Part shown: positions 1-13,872 of the stretch, in pieces | Position numbering within the stretch: position 1 is the first letter of the stretch | How the letters are laid out: every line of letters begins with the position of its first letter | Made by a program: the position numbers and the translations under genes | Assembly (NCBI GenBank): GCA_026413225.1 | Contig: CM048560.1 | Location: 13,472,001 to 13,536,000, forward strand | DNA from: Otis tarda | Lineage: Eukaryota; Chordata; Aves; Otidiformes; Otididae | Length of the DNA: 64,000 nt | Direction: 5' to 3' | The notes under the pieces: model-generated | Told to the model about the DNA's origin: nothing | What the model saw: the letters and a program-made list of their open reading frames with translations, nothing else | Database searches by the model: none

Positions 1-3000
1 ATATGCTTGATCAATTTACTTCTTGATAATTTGATTTCCTAACTTTAAAGAGGTCACAGTTAGATTGAATTAAAATTTTCAGAAAATATACTGATGACAG
101 GTTTAAAAGCCAAAGTATGAGAAGTTTTGTGGCTAATATAGGCCTAATTTTCCATCCCATCTAATCTGTTTTGCAATTTGAAGTTTGTAAGCAGGAGACA
201 TATCTGCATATTGTTGCCAGATAAAAAATGCACCTTAGAAGGGCAAAATGTATTTCTGGACTAATTGTAGTCTTTCAATATCCCTCCACTTAGCAGGGGT
301 TAGAGGGAACAGAGAGCCAGTCTCTTCTCAGAGATGTACAATAAAAAGACAAGGGGATACGGTCAAAAGATGTAACAAGGGAAGTTCCAATTGTATATGA
401 ACAACAAATTCATGCTGAGGGTGGTTTGACACTCAAAACAGGTGGCTCAGCAGCTGCAGAACCTCAGTCGTTGAGGATTTTTGCAATTCAGCTGATCAAC
501 CTATTAGGAACAGCTGCTTCTACGGTATTGGGCTTTTTTTGATATCTGATATAGATTGCTGAATTGTAAGTCTGCAGACGTGAGACTTAGTCTCTCTTCC
601 AAATCACCAGCACTAGTCATAAGTCTAAATGTCCAGTCATTTAATGACTCCTTTCAAAGTGCTGTCTCAAATTACTTCCTGTGGAAAAGAGTTGCATAGT
701 TTAATTAGACACTTTGTAAAAAGTGTTTCCTTTGATTGGTTTAAAACACTTCTCCTTTCTGTCCCCTTGTTTATGAATTACAATACAGGAAGACAAAAAG
801 TTCGTCATCTACCATTTTTCTACTAATCCTTAATGTGTGTGATTCTGTCTTACTCATATCTTTTCTAAATTAAACAAGAAAACAGCAAAATGTCACTCTT
901 TTAAGTGTTTCTGTTTAGAAATGGTTTTCACATGTCAATAATGTCACCCTCTCCAAAACTTCTAATGCAACATCGCCTTTCATAGGCAGTGATCAGTCTG
1001 ATACTTTCTATTCCAAATGAAGCTCTATCATTTAGTTACCTTAAAGGAGTTATAATGTTTCTTGTATTATTCTGCATCTCATTCCTTGCAGATCCTAATA
1101 TTTTGAGATATTGCTGTCTTAATCTGATGAAATCTGGTTGATACCAAAAGACGATATTTCATAATTTCTAATCCCAGTTGCCCATGGTAGGCCAAAAAGA
1201 GTCTGTTCCTTACTGAAAACTAATTTCTCACCCACTCACTCCTTTTATATCTGCTGGGTTAATTTTTGACTGGATCAGGCCCTGGATCCAAATTGCTGTA
1301 GGGCCTTACTCATATTGAGGCTAGTACAACCAAGCTAGTAGTGGTGATCATCAGCACAATGACTGAGCCATCTCTCCCACACTTGCATCAATTGGGAGTG
1401 TCTGTGAAACCAGTTACTCTTGGTAGCTGACCTTCTTTTAACCATAGGTACACACTCAGCAGAGACCTTTAATGAGCTTAGAACGACAATTGTTAATTGT
1501 CTACTTAGTAAGAAGTACACTAAACTTATAGTGGATTTATATAACTTAATCTAAATGGTCATTGCTCAGCATTTCACACAGCAGAAATTTCCTGTAGGAA
1601 GTTGAAAGCAGTTAGCTTCTTTCTGGAAGTTTTTAGTATTTACAAAGCCTGATCTGGATTTTCCAAGCAAATTGATTGAAAAATATTTTCCATTTCCCGG
1701 AACATTTTATATGTATTCAGTAACCATATTTAGGACTTCCTTTAGAGTATCCTTGATTGAAAAGTGTGTTCGAGTAAATCAAGTTTAAGGTTGTCTTAAC
1801 ATTCTTTTAAAGGCAAAGACCTGTACTGTAGAAATAAATGACACTTGTCAGATATTACACAGGATACAAGATTCAGTCTTTACAAAGGAAGATGTGGTGA
1901 CGAGATATATCTCTCCTAACATGACTCTGCCATTCTTTGCAGCCATATCCCTTTCCTTTCCAGATTATTGCAAATAGCATTAAGGATCAGCCATCCATAA
2001 ATCACCAATATCATCAGAAGCCAATTAAAATACAGATTTGCTCACTATGGAAAGTTATAAGAACTTCTGATGTGGGGGGAAGGTCAATATATTCTGTTTC
2101 TAATGAATAAGCATAGAGTTTTCACTTCTCATTAGTATTAGTTATAGAAAGCACCTTTTCTGCTACTCTCCTTTTTGAAAGTTCTCATTGTATGTATGTT
2201 CTGGATTACCTGTCTTATGATCACACCCCAGGTGCAGCCATGAATACCACTAACCGCTTCCCTGTGTTACTGAGATAACCTTTTTAGAGTCTTCCACCTC
2301 AGCGATGGCATTAACCAAGAGGCATGCTGGATGGAACAGCAGGACATCAGGTGCACAGGACAAACCCAGGGCTGCAAGCTGCATCAGAATGGTTCAGTGT
2401 TCACTGCCCCTGGAGAAAGCCTGCAGTCTGAAGCCAGGCACTTTCCCTAAGGAACCTGGTAAGCAGATCTAAAACTGCAGATGAATGTGTGCTCTGAGTT
2501 ACTTTCAGAAGTTTTGCCATACAAAACTGCTGGTATGTCAGCAGCTTCCGAGCATTGTTTTGAAACAGCAAGTTGGTTAAGAACACATGCTGTTCTCATT
2601 GTCTTATATTATCACCCACTTGCTCAACAACAACAAAAAACCCCCAAACCCCAAAACTTTGTGTCAAAATCCATGAGTCAAGAAGATAAATCTACAAATT
2701 GCTGCTGTTTGTCTTCCTACTGATTTCTCATAAAGAAATTGCTTAGGAAATATTTTTTTCCATGATAATCTAGAGGCAGCTGGTTTAGACACATATCTGC
2801 GTAACATCAAAATCCATGTCAACCAACAGCTGTGCCTTTTTAGAGAAGCATAACTATAGTGTGAACTGACAGCCATTCTCACAACTATTTAATCCCCTGA
2901 ACTAAATCTGTGTGTTTGTCACCACCACCAACACTACTACAGTTTGCTTCTGAGATTAAAGGGGGAAGTAATGTTTCTATCTGCATGCAGTTGTAAAGCT

Positions 3001-5404
3001 GTGCCAGAGCAGGTTTTAGTCTGTTAATTACTAAAATCTGTAAACTGTTTAAGTAAAGGCTGGTGCTGTTTATGGTGTCTTTTTTGGATAGTAGAACATG
3101 TTATTTTTAATATTACTAATGGCTGCAATTTAATTTGCTGGACCTTTAATTTAACTTTGTTAACAGATTTGTCTCATTTCTGAAAGGTTGAGTTGCAATG
3201 GTATTGACAAGGAAGGAAGTAACTGAATAAGTTGATCTCTCATCTTTTTATACCGGACATGAGTCAACCCAAAGGCTAAGATCCATTTTTTAGTCTTTCA
3301 GAATTACCATGATGCTCATATAAAGTAACAGTCTGAACCAGAATATTATGTATTAACAAAACACGATGCTTCTTAAATGTGTAAGTAAATTCAGTGCACT
3401 TCATTGAGGCTTAAGTAAGTGTTTTCAGGACTGTGACCCAACACTATGCCACATGCAAGATGTGTGACCATAGAGCTGTGGGGTTGTAATTGCAGAAATG
3501 TGGAGATAAAACAGTGTAGCAGCTTGTGAGATAGTGGAAGGATGGCCATGAAAGTGCCAGCAGTCATGGAGCACAGTGACTGAGGTTCTCAAAAAGCTTT
3601 CCAGATGCAGCAGTTTCCCTGCAAAGGTTTTCCTCTTGATCTTGTGCATAAAATCCTAAAAATTGCCACAACATTGCAGTTGATCCTAAGTTGAGACCCT
3701 CCAGACTCATAAATGAAAGTTGTTTCTGAAGTACTTTTATCCTGTTTTCATGCTGTATTCTTGTTTGTAAAGAGGCATTAAAAATATCCTATGTGCCTGG
3801 GAGTGTTAGTGCTCCACTGGAACAGCTGTGGTACAGCACACAAGCTAGGTGCTAGATTTTGTTCCAGATATAAAATTGTGCTAAATTTGAACAGTATATG
3901 AGACATTTTTGGGCTTTTGAGAGAGAATAAAAAGTTAATTTTTTAGCCTTATCCTAGAGAGATTTAAAATATCGTTACCATCAATGATGTGTGGAAATCT
4001 TCAAAATACTTCTAAATTTCACAGTCATTAGAAAATCGTAAGAGCAGCCTGGCGGTGCAACTAGGAACTGGAAACCAGTAGGGCTCCCCAGTACGTAAAC
4101 CTATTTTTTGACTCTGTCTTTTCTAATATGCCTTTTAGCAATTGATTTAACTTGTCCGTCTGTCCAATATCTTGCCTTGTTACACTGTTTATCTTACAGG
4201 CATATAGTGAAGCTTAATTCATGTAAATAATTTTTTTAACTACCAGGAGAAAGATGCTGGGGCAGAAGAGTGCTCTTCGTCATATGGTGGTAGTTTGAGT
4301 GTTGGGTAGATAAAGCATATGTAGGAGTAAAATGCTGGAAAAGAGACTTTTCTTGAGGTTCAAAAAATTTGATCAAGCTTTCTTTAATCTATTTTGTTTC
4401 TGGGCCTTTTCTGGATTTTGCCTATCTTGGTTTAATTGAAGGTCAGTCTTACATTTATGTGAGAAAAGCCAGTCTTGTTATTTTCCTGAAGTTGGGAAAC
4501 CTCAGGAATCTCAGGCGAGTAGTTTTGTGAAATTTCTATCACAGCTTCTCAGCATTTTGGATGCAGTCTCAGGAATCCTCTGAACAATACTCTATCATGC
4601 AAACAAGGAGAACTAAAAGAAAAACATCCTTCTTTCAAAGATGTCTGTTGTCTATGGGCAGTAACTGTTATGTTGCCAAGGACTGGATGGTAGTTACTAG
4701 CTTTCACAAATCTCCACATATACAATGGGGACCCATTTTTACTAGCATGGTGTTTGGCTACATGTTCCTCTAGACATTATTTTTTTTGGCTTGAGCCAGA
4801 ACTCCCAGATAGTCCATGCCACCTACACGTTAAATCTCACTTTGTCGAAGTTGCTGAGCCAAGGGCTCTCCAGGAGGAGTGACTCAGGCATGGAGATAGC
4901 CAGGTTCACATGAAAGTCCTACCCTCTAGGCTCTGTGGGTGCAGCTGTGGCTCCAGGAACTTAAGCATAACCTCAAGCACGGTTACAACATTATATATGT
5001 GAGCTTAATTTGCTTCAATTTCATGTGGTTTAAAGAACAAATTGTTTAATGCAAAAAAACCCCAACTAAACTCTGTAGGAGGGTGCGTCCCTCCTCTACT
5101 CATGCAGAAATAACGTGAATCCCATATTCCAGTATACCTTCAGTTTCATAAGATATCATGAACCATCATTTATTTACTGTAGCTATCTCTGCAGGCAGAG
5201 GCTAATGCTGCACTCATGGGAACCGAGCCTCTGTCCAGTTAAACCATAGGAGGGGCTTACAGAGATGTCCTTGAGTGTTTTCTGCATCTCCAGTTGTTGC
5301 AGTTTGCAGGAAGTAAAATGGTTTTGCAAGGACAAAGGTTAGCTGGAGCCAGACTGTACTTCTAATTCTGTAGTTTAACAATACTGTGATATTGTAATGC
5401 TTCT
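1..5404. other. intergenic, nothing recognised
   Basis: AT-rich sequence with only short open frames that resemble no family I know. I see no CpG island, RNA gene or transposon. By synteny this is the far side of RTCA, towards CDC14A, whose first exon and CpG-island promoter are not visible here and probably lie beyond the left edge. Confidence 0.6.
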
Positions 5405-5690
5405 CTAAGTAGATGTGAATGCGAGAGAAGGGAGGAGAAGGGAAATAAATGTAAATTTGGAGGAAGGTGAGGAAATGCACATAAAGCAGAAAAGAAATGG
5501 ACTTGAAAGCAGGGCATAGAAAATAAAAATAGAAGCAGAAAAAGAAGGAAAAAAACAACAAGAAGTAAAAAAAGACAACTATTTTTCTCTCCTCTTTCTT
5601 TTCTCTCCTCTTTCTTTCTTTTCTTTTCTCTCCTCTTTCTTTCTTTTCTTTTCTCTCCTCTTTCTTTTCTCTCCTTCCTATTTGTCGTAA
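5405..5690. repeat. purine-rich tract switching to a CT-rich tandem repeat
   Basis: About 5405-5576 is strongly purine-biased on the + strand (GAGAGAAGGGAGGAGAAGGG and long A/G runs). From about 5580 to 5680 it is almost pure C/T, built from imperfect tandem units of the type TCTCTCCTCTTTCTTTCTTTT. The abrupt purine-to-pyrimidine change means the two halves can partly pair with each other, and each half can form triplex-type DNA. The open frame across the purine half on the - strand is low-complexity and not a gene. Confidence 0.85.
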
Positions 5691-7129
5691 GTACTCAGTT
5701 CCACTGCAACTGAGTCTGCAAGCAGGATGCTGATAGTTTGCAGCAAAAAAAAATGGGCATTCAGTTGCTCACTTCTTCACAGATTCACATGCTACAGCCA
5801 GTGATACAAAGAAAGTGAACAGTGACTAGGGAGAGAGAATCAGAAAGAAGGTAAAAGAAAGGCTTAGATCAATAAGATGAGACTGTAATTTAAACCTACT
5901 AAGTACCAGAGATTTTGTAATATGTCATGAGATCATATGGAAAATTTTGCAGTTTTTGTTGAGATTTCTTTATTTTCTTCTGCTGAATTTTGACCTTGTT
6001 TATCTTACATGTAATACGGATCTGTCCAGGCTAGTAGTGGCTCCTGGAAACAGCCTGCCTACGATTTACTGGAAACTTGAACTTCATGCAGTCACGTGGT
6101 GAGAGAAGCAGCTTTAACGAGAAACTGTTAGATTGCGGTGGCTGGCTCTGAGGCTCAAATTCCTGGACACTGGGATCCTGTGTTTGTCCCCCAGGTTCAC
6201 TGTGCAGCCCATGAGGAGTGGATCAGGGAACCGTCCAAATTCTTGGTGCTTGCTGCTGAGACATAATCAGCACATGGGTATATTTGAAACCTAGTACTTC
6301 CTGCAGGGACATCTTTCTGTCTGTTTGTGATCTTGAAGTGTGAGAGACCAGCAACCTTACCAGAAAGACAGCAGGAATCATTTAACTGTTGAGACAAGAG
6401 ATGGTAGGGTTTCATTTGTTTCACAATGTATGAGTTAAAGCATCACCCAGGAAGTAAGAGATCCAGGTTTAACTCCTTCCTCTGACAGAAAGGATTTAAA
6501 TAGTTTCCCTCCAAATTGCAGCAATCACTACCTATCCAATTTGCTGTGGGAGAGAGGCTCTCCTCTTTTCTTGCCTGGTAACCAGAGTGGCTGGGGTGTT
6601 CTTGTGAAAGAAGGTTTCATTGGTTCTGTTTCAGGATCATTAAATAATCATAGCATAAAACAGACATCTAAATTCTATCTAAATGTGGGCTTGTGTTTGA
6701 CTCTTGATTGAGTGGGCATGTGTTGATATCTTCAAAGCATTTGAACTGTTCTTATTTTACAGAGCACATATTTAAAAATAAACAGGATACAGAAACTGCA
6801 GGCTTGCAGTCCGAGGACATAAATCTTGTGGTCCTGGAGGTCACCATCTTCTAAGACGGAAGCAAACAAATCTGTCTAAAAGCACAGTTTCAAAATTATT
6901 TGTGCTGACTGACCAAAATACTTTAAAAGCAACTTAGTTCAACATCACATTGACCTTTTCTCTCTGACAGTGGCTGTCATTGATTCAGTTACCTTAATTC
7001 CTTTCTGCAAGTACAAAGGGTTAATATATACTGTATTTTTATTTAGTGTATGGCTTTTTGGAATATATTAACCCATTCTAAAATATGCCATTTCATTATC
7101 ACTAATTAAAGCTTTCTTAATCTGTGCAG
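5691..7129. other. intergenic, one small inverted repeat
   Basis: No gene or transposon recognised. A perfect 12-bp inverted repeat (GGGTTAATATAT, 7018-7029; its complement at 7063-7074) with a 33-nt spacer lies near the right end. Confidence 0.55.
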
Positions 7130-7277
7130 GTTTTACAACAGGTTAAAAAAAAAAAGCAGCTGGAAAGGAAACTTAAATATATCTTCAGCTTCAGAGGAAC
7201 TGAGCACACTACAACAATTCTAAACTTCAGTGGGAGCGCAAGTAGCCACTTCTGGAAGGAAGACCTCATACAGATAC
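7130..7277 (+). other. candidate orphan exon (unknown transcript)
   Basis: A 148-bp segment with the outward signs of an internal exon. It is preceded by a branch-point-like CACTAAT, a modest pyrimidine-rich stretch and TGTGCAG, and followed by a near-consensus donor GTAAGTAT. One frame is open right through and reads a lysine-rich start (VLQQVKKKKQLERKLKYIF) that I do not recognise. No partner exon is obvious nearby. It could be an lncRNA exon, a lineage-specific exon or a chance match. It lies opposite in strand to RTCA. Confidence 0.3.
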
Positions 7278-9879
7278 GTAAGTATTCTTTAATTTACCTG
7301 GGAACAGGCTCTGTCCTATTGGAAGATATAAACTTATACATCAGTTAGTTGCTTTTAAAATTTTGTTCCAGCAGTCCATCAAGTTTGAAAATCTAGTTCC
7401 AATTGCAATTAATAAGGTGAAAGAGATCAGCACGTTTGTATGTTTTCATTAATTAGCTGCATAGGTCTTTCTTAGCCCTTCAGCAAAAGCAGCAGCTTAG
7501 GCTGATTTTTGGGCAGTTTTGAATTTTTTTTTCTTTTAGCAAAGAAAAGCAGAGAAAGAAAAAATATGGAATTTTCAAAGGCTTTTGAGACCAGAGACTT
7601 TCACATTTTGGAATGGAGAGAGAAAAAAAAAATAGTGGTACTATTAAGAATGTTTCAGCTGTGTGTGGCAAAATCACTGGTAAAGCTGAGGAGCTGCAGT
7701 TTAAAGTCCAGAGATATGACGTAGGGTATAATAAAAAGATGAAAAGTTTGAATGGATAAAAGGCACAAGATTTGCTGTTTTTATGGAATGTAATTAATTT
7801 TAAGTCCTATTTTGAGCTCATACTGTTCAATTTAACTCTCAGAGTCTTCTTTTACAGTTTTACATTTGGTAATTTGATTATGAAAATGAACTCTCTCACA
7901 CAGAAGAGAATGCTAGCAATCTTGTTCTGATAAGAGATATTTATACAGCACTGCTAAATCACTTAAACATAAGGGGGCCATGTGCTTATCCTCATTTCTG
8001 ACGACAAGCCCACTGTAGCTATCTAAGATTTGTCAGCATGTGTTGATATTCCCTGTTCAGCTGGGGCCAGTGCTTTACAGTGCTACTTCAGAGTAACTTC
8101 TTTGTCTTACTTGGATATTCTGTTAATTTAATTGCTTCCTTTACACTCACATCTTAAAATGGTACTGATAGAGGACCTAACTTTTAACACATATTTGATC
8201 AGGGAGAAATTAAAAATCTAAGGAATCTTGGGAAAGGAGGCTGGGGAAGAGAGGACTAACTTTTGTAAAAAGCAATATAATTGGTAAATTTGCATGGCTG
8301 AAAGATAAGTGAGTGAGCATCATTCACTTGCTGCGAAGTACTCACTAGCAAGCCATTACAACGAAGTATAATTCAAAATCAGAGTAGTCTGTGGCTAAGT
8401 TTGGGAGGATAATGCTGGAATAAAAGTGATGGAAATGTTGGCTAGACTCACTGCTTACCGTCACCTCCTTTTTTGCCAAATGCTGTAATCTAATAATCTT
8501 TTTCTTTTATGCATGTTGCCTCAATTCCATCTTCAGTTACACAAATGTAAATTCCCTTAGTCATGATTTCATCATATTATAAGCAAAGACTAGCAAAGTC
8601 TTGACCACTGTTTCTAAAATACCATGTACTGGAATTTGTCTTAGTCTGTACAACCGTTTTGTGTAAGACCCCATTCTGATAAAAAGCGAATGCATTATTT
8701 GTCACTTGATTATTGGTTTTTTAATGGAAAGTAATACCAGTATAGGAAAAAAGTCTGAGATTAAAACAAGCCTGACCTTGTTCAGATGCTACAAGCATTA
8801 ATGGGTGAGAAAACATACGATCTACTAGCACATTTCAGGATTATAAGAGTTACATAAACTTCAGGTCAGCTGGAGTTGTATGAACTAGAATAGTACAGTG
8901 CATGTAAAATTCTCTGTTTATAGAGAGGTTTCCATGTGGAAAAATCATTAAACCCTTTCACAAATTGTCTTTTTATGCAGGAATAATTCATCTGGTAAAG
9001 GAAATCTTAAGTGGCTAGACAAATATATTAGGGAAGAGAGAAAGAGAAATACTTCTAGATGTTTTCTGAGCTAATAAGATTTGGTTTTTTTATGGATTTT
9101 TGAAAACTTGCATGGTATGGCAGAAAATTTGTCTAAAATTTCATCCTAAAATACTTGTATGTGAATAAAAAGATTATTTGAAAGTGAGATTTTCAAATCC
9201 GAGTTCCTTGCTCTAGCAGATATCCTGTCATTATGGGATTATGGTTTTTGATTTGAAAAGCATTGAGCAGAAAGCCTCCCAGCCAGAGGGGAGACTGTGA
9301 AACACCTAAGAGGCAGCTGAGTGGTTCAAAAACTCAGAATCACACAGCTTGTAGTGGGGGCTACATGTAGTATGCCTACTCCCTAAGAACTTTTTCAGTA
9401 CTTATCAGTAGATTTCCTAAGCCTTGAACTTTGGTCTTTAATGCAGTAGTAAATCTGAGATTAAAGGAAAAATTCTGTTTCTGCCTAAGTTTACACAGGA
9501 TTGTGCTCCCACTTGTTTTACCTCAGTCTTTACAGACTTCTCTGCAGTCAAATATTAGGGAAGAACTTTCCAGATGACCTTTCTTACTTGATTTTTTAGA
9601 CACTGATATTACTTCTTATTCTCTCCAATCACCCACAAATTGAATCTCTATGTTTACATTCACTTGGTTTTTATTCTAAAAAAAAACTTCTCCATTGTTT
9701 CCATTGTAAAGAATTCAGTTTGGCAATTTTTTCCCTATCTGCACCTTTATTTGGTATAGTGTTTTATTTAACCTATGGCTCATTTTTACAAAGTGGGTTA
9801 TGACTAACTTGTACGGGAATATTGTAGAGAATTCTTCTGCACTATGTTCAGATGATCATTAGTTGCCAGATAGGGCATT
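7278..9879. other. intergenic, nothing recognised
   Basis: AT-rich sequence with no long open frame, no repeat family I can name and no RNA gene signature. Confidence 0.55.
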
Positions 9880-10275
9880 CAGGACTCATAGGATAATTGA
9901 GGTAGGAAGGGACTGCAGGAGGCCTCTGGTCCAAACTCCTGCTCGATGCAGGGCCAGCCATGAGCTCAGGCTGGGCTGGTCAGGGCTTTATCCAGCCTGA
10001 GCCTCTCTTGTTTCAGTTTACCCTCACTGTGTCTCACCCTCCATTCATGCACCAGCATGAAGGGCCTGGCTCCATCTCCTTCGTAACGTCCTTACAGGCA
10101 CTGGCAGGTTGCTGGTAGGTGCCCAAATCCATCCCCTCCCGAGGCTGAGCAAGTCCCCTTCCCTCAGCCTCTCCTCACAGGGATCCAGCCCCAGACCAAC
10201 TTGACTGTTGGTCTCTTTCTTGTATGGAGTGGCCTAAAACTGGATGCAGTATTCTCAGCACGGTCTAGAAAACAG
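9880..10275 (-). mobile_element. CR1 LINE 3' fragment, old
   Basis: Reads as the reverse complement of a CR1 3' end. It opens with a degenerate form of the terminal CR1 motif (CTCATAGGATAATTGAGGTAGG), continues through the GGAAGGGACTGCAGGAGG block, and ends in the CTGGATGCAGTATTCTCAGC region. The sequence is clearly more diverged than the other CR1 copies here and has no usable open frame. Confidence 0.8.
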
Positions 10276-13087
10276 TAAATGTTTTACTAATATTCTAGTG
10301 ATCAGAACAAGACACATAGGCTCAGAAGAGGAAGAGTTAGCAGCTGAAGTAGATTTAAGGGTATGAGAGGAGAAAAAGTTCAAAGGTACTCTTTTTGAGA
10401 GTAACAGAGTTCAGTCAGAACCAGAGTGCAGTATTTCCTGAGGAGCTTTTTGTAACTGACTGCATATAATGCCCTTATTATTTGTCTTGAGAATTCAGTC
10501 ACCACATATCTCAGTGCAGTGCCTTTCTCTGATCATCACATTTGTCCAAACACAATTCTCTCTCATGGAAGTACACTAGGGACACATGGTTCAAGAGGAT
10601 TAATCCTATTTCCTCGGTATATAGAACTTGTGAGTCATCGCCGCTACTTGTCTGAGCGGTATTAAATGTAAGCATCTTAGTTGTATCTATACACCCACAC
10701 TGAAGTTTTTATGTAAGATTCAAATGTGCCTGATTAACATAAGAAAACCCAGTGCATATTTGTAGAGCAGGTGCAAGTAATGTCTCATCTCTTCCTGAAC
10801 AAAAGGTTAATACATTTGCACAAGTGATTTAATCCAACCTTATTGCTAAAAATGATAGGACTGTAAATGGATATAAATGAAAGTTTAACAGCTTCAAGTA
10901 ATGCACTGTAATTATTAGCTAATGTTGAAAAAGGGCAGGAAGTTTAAAAAAAGAAAAGGTACACCACTAACTACCAACAACTAATTTGCACACAGTGCAT
11001 TAATTTTAAGAATTAATTACGCTGTAAAACATAAGCTTAAGTGCATATAGCATGTGCAATGTAAGTGTGATGTAACAATATCTGCAGCTCATGTTTTGAC
11101 TTTAGATTTAAAATCTAACTGAGTTGAAAGTAAAATAAACCCAGAGGATTTAAGTTTTATGACGCAGAACCCTGATGAAAAGGGAGAACAGCAACTTAGT
11201 AGAATATGAATGATACTGATAGTCTCAAATTCGTTTTATGAATTTTATTACCTCAGTTAAAATTTGTTTAAGTATATATGTAGTGAAGAGTAATTAATTA
11301 TTGTATATAGAAAAAGAACAGGAATTATGGTGAACATTTCCTAGTAAGAGGTCACCGTGAGGTAGCAGGATGTGAACTGGGCCTGGGTAATAAAATTCTG
11401 TCTGTGCATACGTGTGTGTGCGTGTATAGCAGGGAGTAAAAATTGGTTTGGGAATTTAATCCTATTGAAGAGTAAAATCTGTTGTGGATATCTCCCATCT
11501 AGAGATCTTCTAACTCTCGAGGAGGAAAACATTGTATGTAAAGCCTGACCAAGTCAGAACCAGGTTCTTTCAATCCAGGAAGCACTGCAGGGATGGCATA
11601 AGGGGACAGACCTTAAAATGACAGAGGCAAGCAGGGAAGAGCCAGCACACCAGCCTCCTCTTCCATCTAGCAGAGGCCCCAGTGGTCATGGCAGAAGAAG
11701 AGAAGGCTGGACACTTCCTTGCCTGCAAGGAAGCTACCAAGGACTGCCAGTTGTTAATGACCAGTGGCTCTTTTAACAGGCTTCTGCAGAGCAGGGAGGC
11801 ACAGTAATAGTTGTCAGTATTGCTGAGCTGCTATTTACTGTGCATTTACTAAAAGAAGGTGGAAAAAACTTATTTTCTAGTAACCCGGGTTTTGTTAATA
11901 TTTGTTAAGTATATTGGCTGAGCATTTATATGCTTTTGTATGTCTGGAAGACGGGAATTGCATTTCAGTCATTCAAAGAGAATTTTTTGTTCAGCTGAAT
12001 CCTGTTCCGTTTTGTTGATTTTTTTTTTTTTCCCCTATTCTCCTGAGAAACAAAACCTGCATATTTTAAAATTATTTCCAAAATAAATTTTTAGTTAGAT
12101 CTGATTTCAGGAAGTGTTGGATAGAAATAGGGATTCTAACGTGAGAGAGTTCTCTCAAGGTTTCACTAGCTCTTCTTTTTTGCTGTAACTGTTCCAAGAC
12201 AGTCTTGGGTAGTTGTGAATGTGGGAAAAGTTTTGGTAGCACTGCAGACATCTCGTGTGCAAACTGGCATAGTTTTTCAGAAGCAAAGAAAAGCTATGAC
12301 AAGGTACCCCAGCCAGCCTTTGAGCAGATATGAAATCATGATGAACCCTACTGTTCATGCATAATGCAATGTGTATGTGTGCACAAATACGTAAAAGCCT
12401 GCCTAATCCAAAAGATTTAACTTAGCTGTGCTTTTATTCCTAAGGTTTTCTTAATATGGCAGGAGCTAGTTATACAGATTTATTTAGTTTTTAAACTATC
12501 TAGGCATTAACATCCAAGTATGCTTACAGTCCACAAAGAATCTAAGGCAAGAAAGTGGGTCATTCATACTTGATTGCTAAAGGGAAGCAGTGATTACAGG
12601 GCAAAAGGGGCAAGTGTGTAAGGCAATCGCTAGAGATTTTAAAGCCTAAAGGGTTTTAAACCCTTAAAGGGTTAGTTGCTGGATTGTAATTTATAAAGAC
12701 ATACACAATGTTGGTTTACTTTGAATAACAGTACAAAGAATGTCTCTCAAGGACCATAATTTCTACATACACTTGAATTGCACAATAAAAAATAAATTTT
12801 GTAGCTGCACTCTGTGAATATTGCTTGATTGGATATTGGTAGAAAGACACTAAATTACAGACAGTCCAATGGGTTACACTTAGAAAGTAATAAAAAGACA
12901 TGCTTTAACTCTGTTAGTTACAAACTGTATTCAATATGTTCTTCTGTATTAATTTTACAATATATTTGCAATAATATGTAACTATTTGTAATTAATTTTT
13001 TGTTTTATCATCTTAGTTCTAGGGCTTACTGAAGCTTCCTTGTTTTTAGCTGCCAGAGCAACCTGAGGATTCCCCACATATCAGAAA
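10276..13087. other. intergenic, nothing recognised
   Basis: No gene recognised. The stretch around 11570-11780 is more GC-rich than its surroundings but gives no coherent coding frame. A short cluster of AAGGGTTT/AAACCCTT palindromes sits at about 12646-12674. Confidence 0.55.
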
Positions 13088-13872
13088 TCATAGAATCATG
13101 GAATGGTTTGGATTGGAGAGGGCCTTAAAGATCTAGTTCCAACTCTCCTGCCTTGGGTAGAGACACCTTTCACCAGACAAGGTCACTTAAAGCTGCATCC
13201 AACCTGGCTTTGAATGATTCCAGGCATGGGGCATCCACAACCTCTCTGGGCAACCTGTTCCAGTGCCTCACCACCATCACAGTAAATAATTTCTTCCTTA
13301 TGTCTAACATAAATCCAGCCTCTTCCAGTTAAAAACCATTAGCCCTTGTCCTAGCACTACATGCTCTTGTCAAAAGTTTCTCCCCAGCTTTCTTGTAGGC
13401 CCCCTTGAGGTACTGGAAGGCCGCTATAAGGACTCCCTGGAGCCTTCTCTTCTCCAGGCTGAACAGCCCCAACTCTCTCAGCCTATCCTAACAGGAGAGG
13501 TGCTCCAGCCCTCTGATCATCTTTGTGGCCTCCTCTGGACTTGCTCCAACAGGCCCATGTCCTTCTTATGTTGAGGGCTCCAGAGCTGGATGCAGTATTC
13601 CAGGTGAGGTCTCATAAGAGCAGAGTAGAGGGAGAAAATCATCTCCCTTGACCTGCTGGCCACGCTTCTTTTGATGCAGCCCAAGATGTGGTTGGCCTTC
13701 TGGGCTGTGAGCACACATTGCCGGCTCCTGTTGAGCTTCTCATCCACCAGTACCCCCAAGTCCTTCTCCTCAGGGCTGCTCTCGATCCATTCTCCGCCCA
13801 GCCTGTATTTGTGCTTGGGATTGCACTGACCCATGTGCAAGACCTTGCACTTGGCCTGGTTGAACTTCATAA
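13088..13872 (-). mobile_element. CR1 LINE, 3' part with reverse-transcriptase remnant
   Basis: A 5'-truncated CR1 on the - strand. The 3' end (about 13088) shows ATCATAGAATCATGGAATGG, the usual CR1 terminus in reverse. On the - strand 13870-13517 an open frame of 117 codons reads the C-terminal part of the CR1 ORF2 reverse transcriptase, with [28 protein letters not shown] and [20 protein letters not shown]. The frame is broken beyond that, so the copy is dead. The insertion ends abruptly at TTGAACTTCAT. Confidence 0.93.

Noticed and set aside
5214..5561. 115-codon - strand frame rich in Phe/Leu/Tyr that looks like membrane segments
   Set aside because: It is the complement of the purine-rich tract; hydrophobicity follows from the TTT/CTT-rich sequence.
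7191..7260. faint resemblance of the 7130 exon frame (EHTTTIL...) to the CDC14A tail
   Set aside because: CDC14A should be on the other strand with its 5' end nearest RTCA, and the similarity is a handful of common residues.
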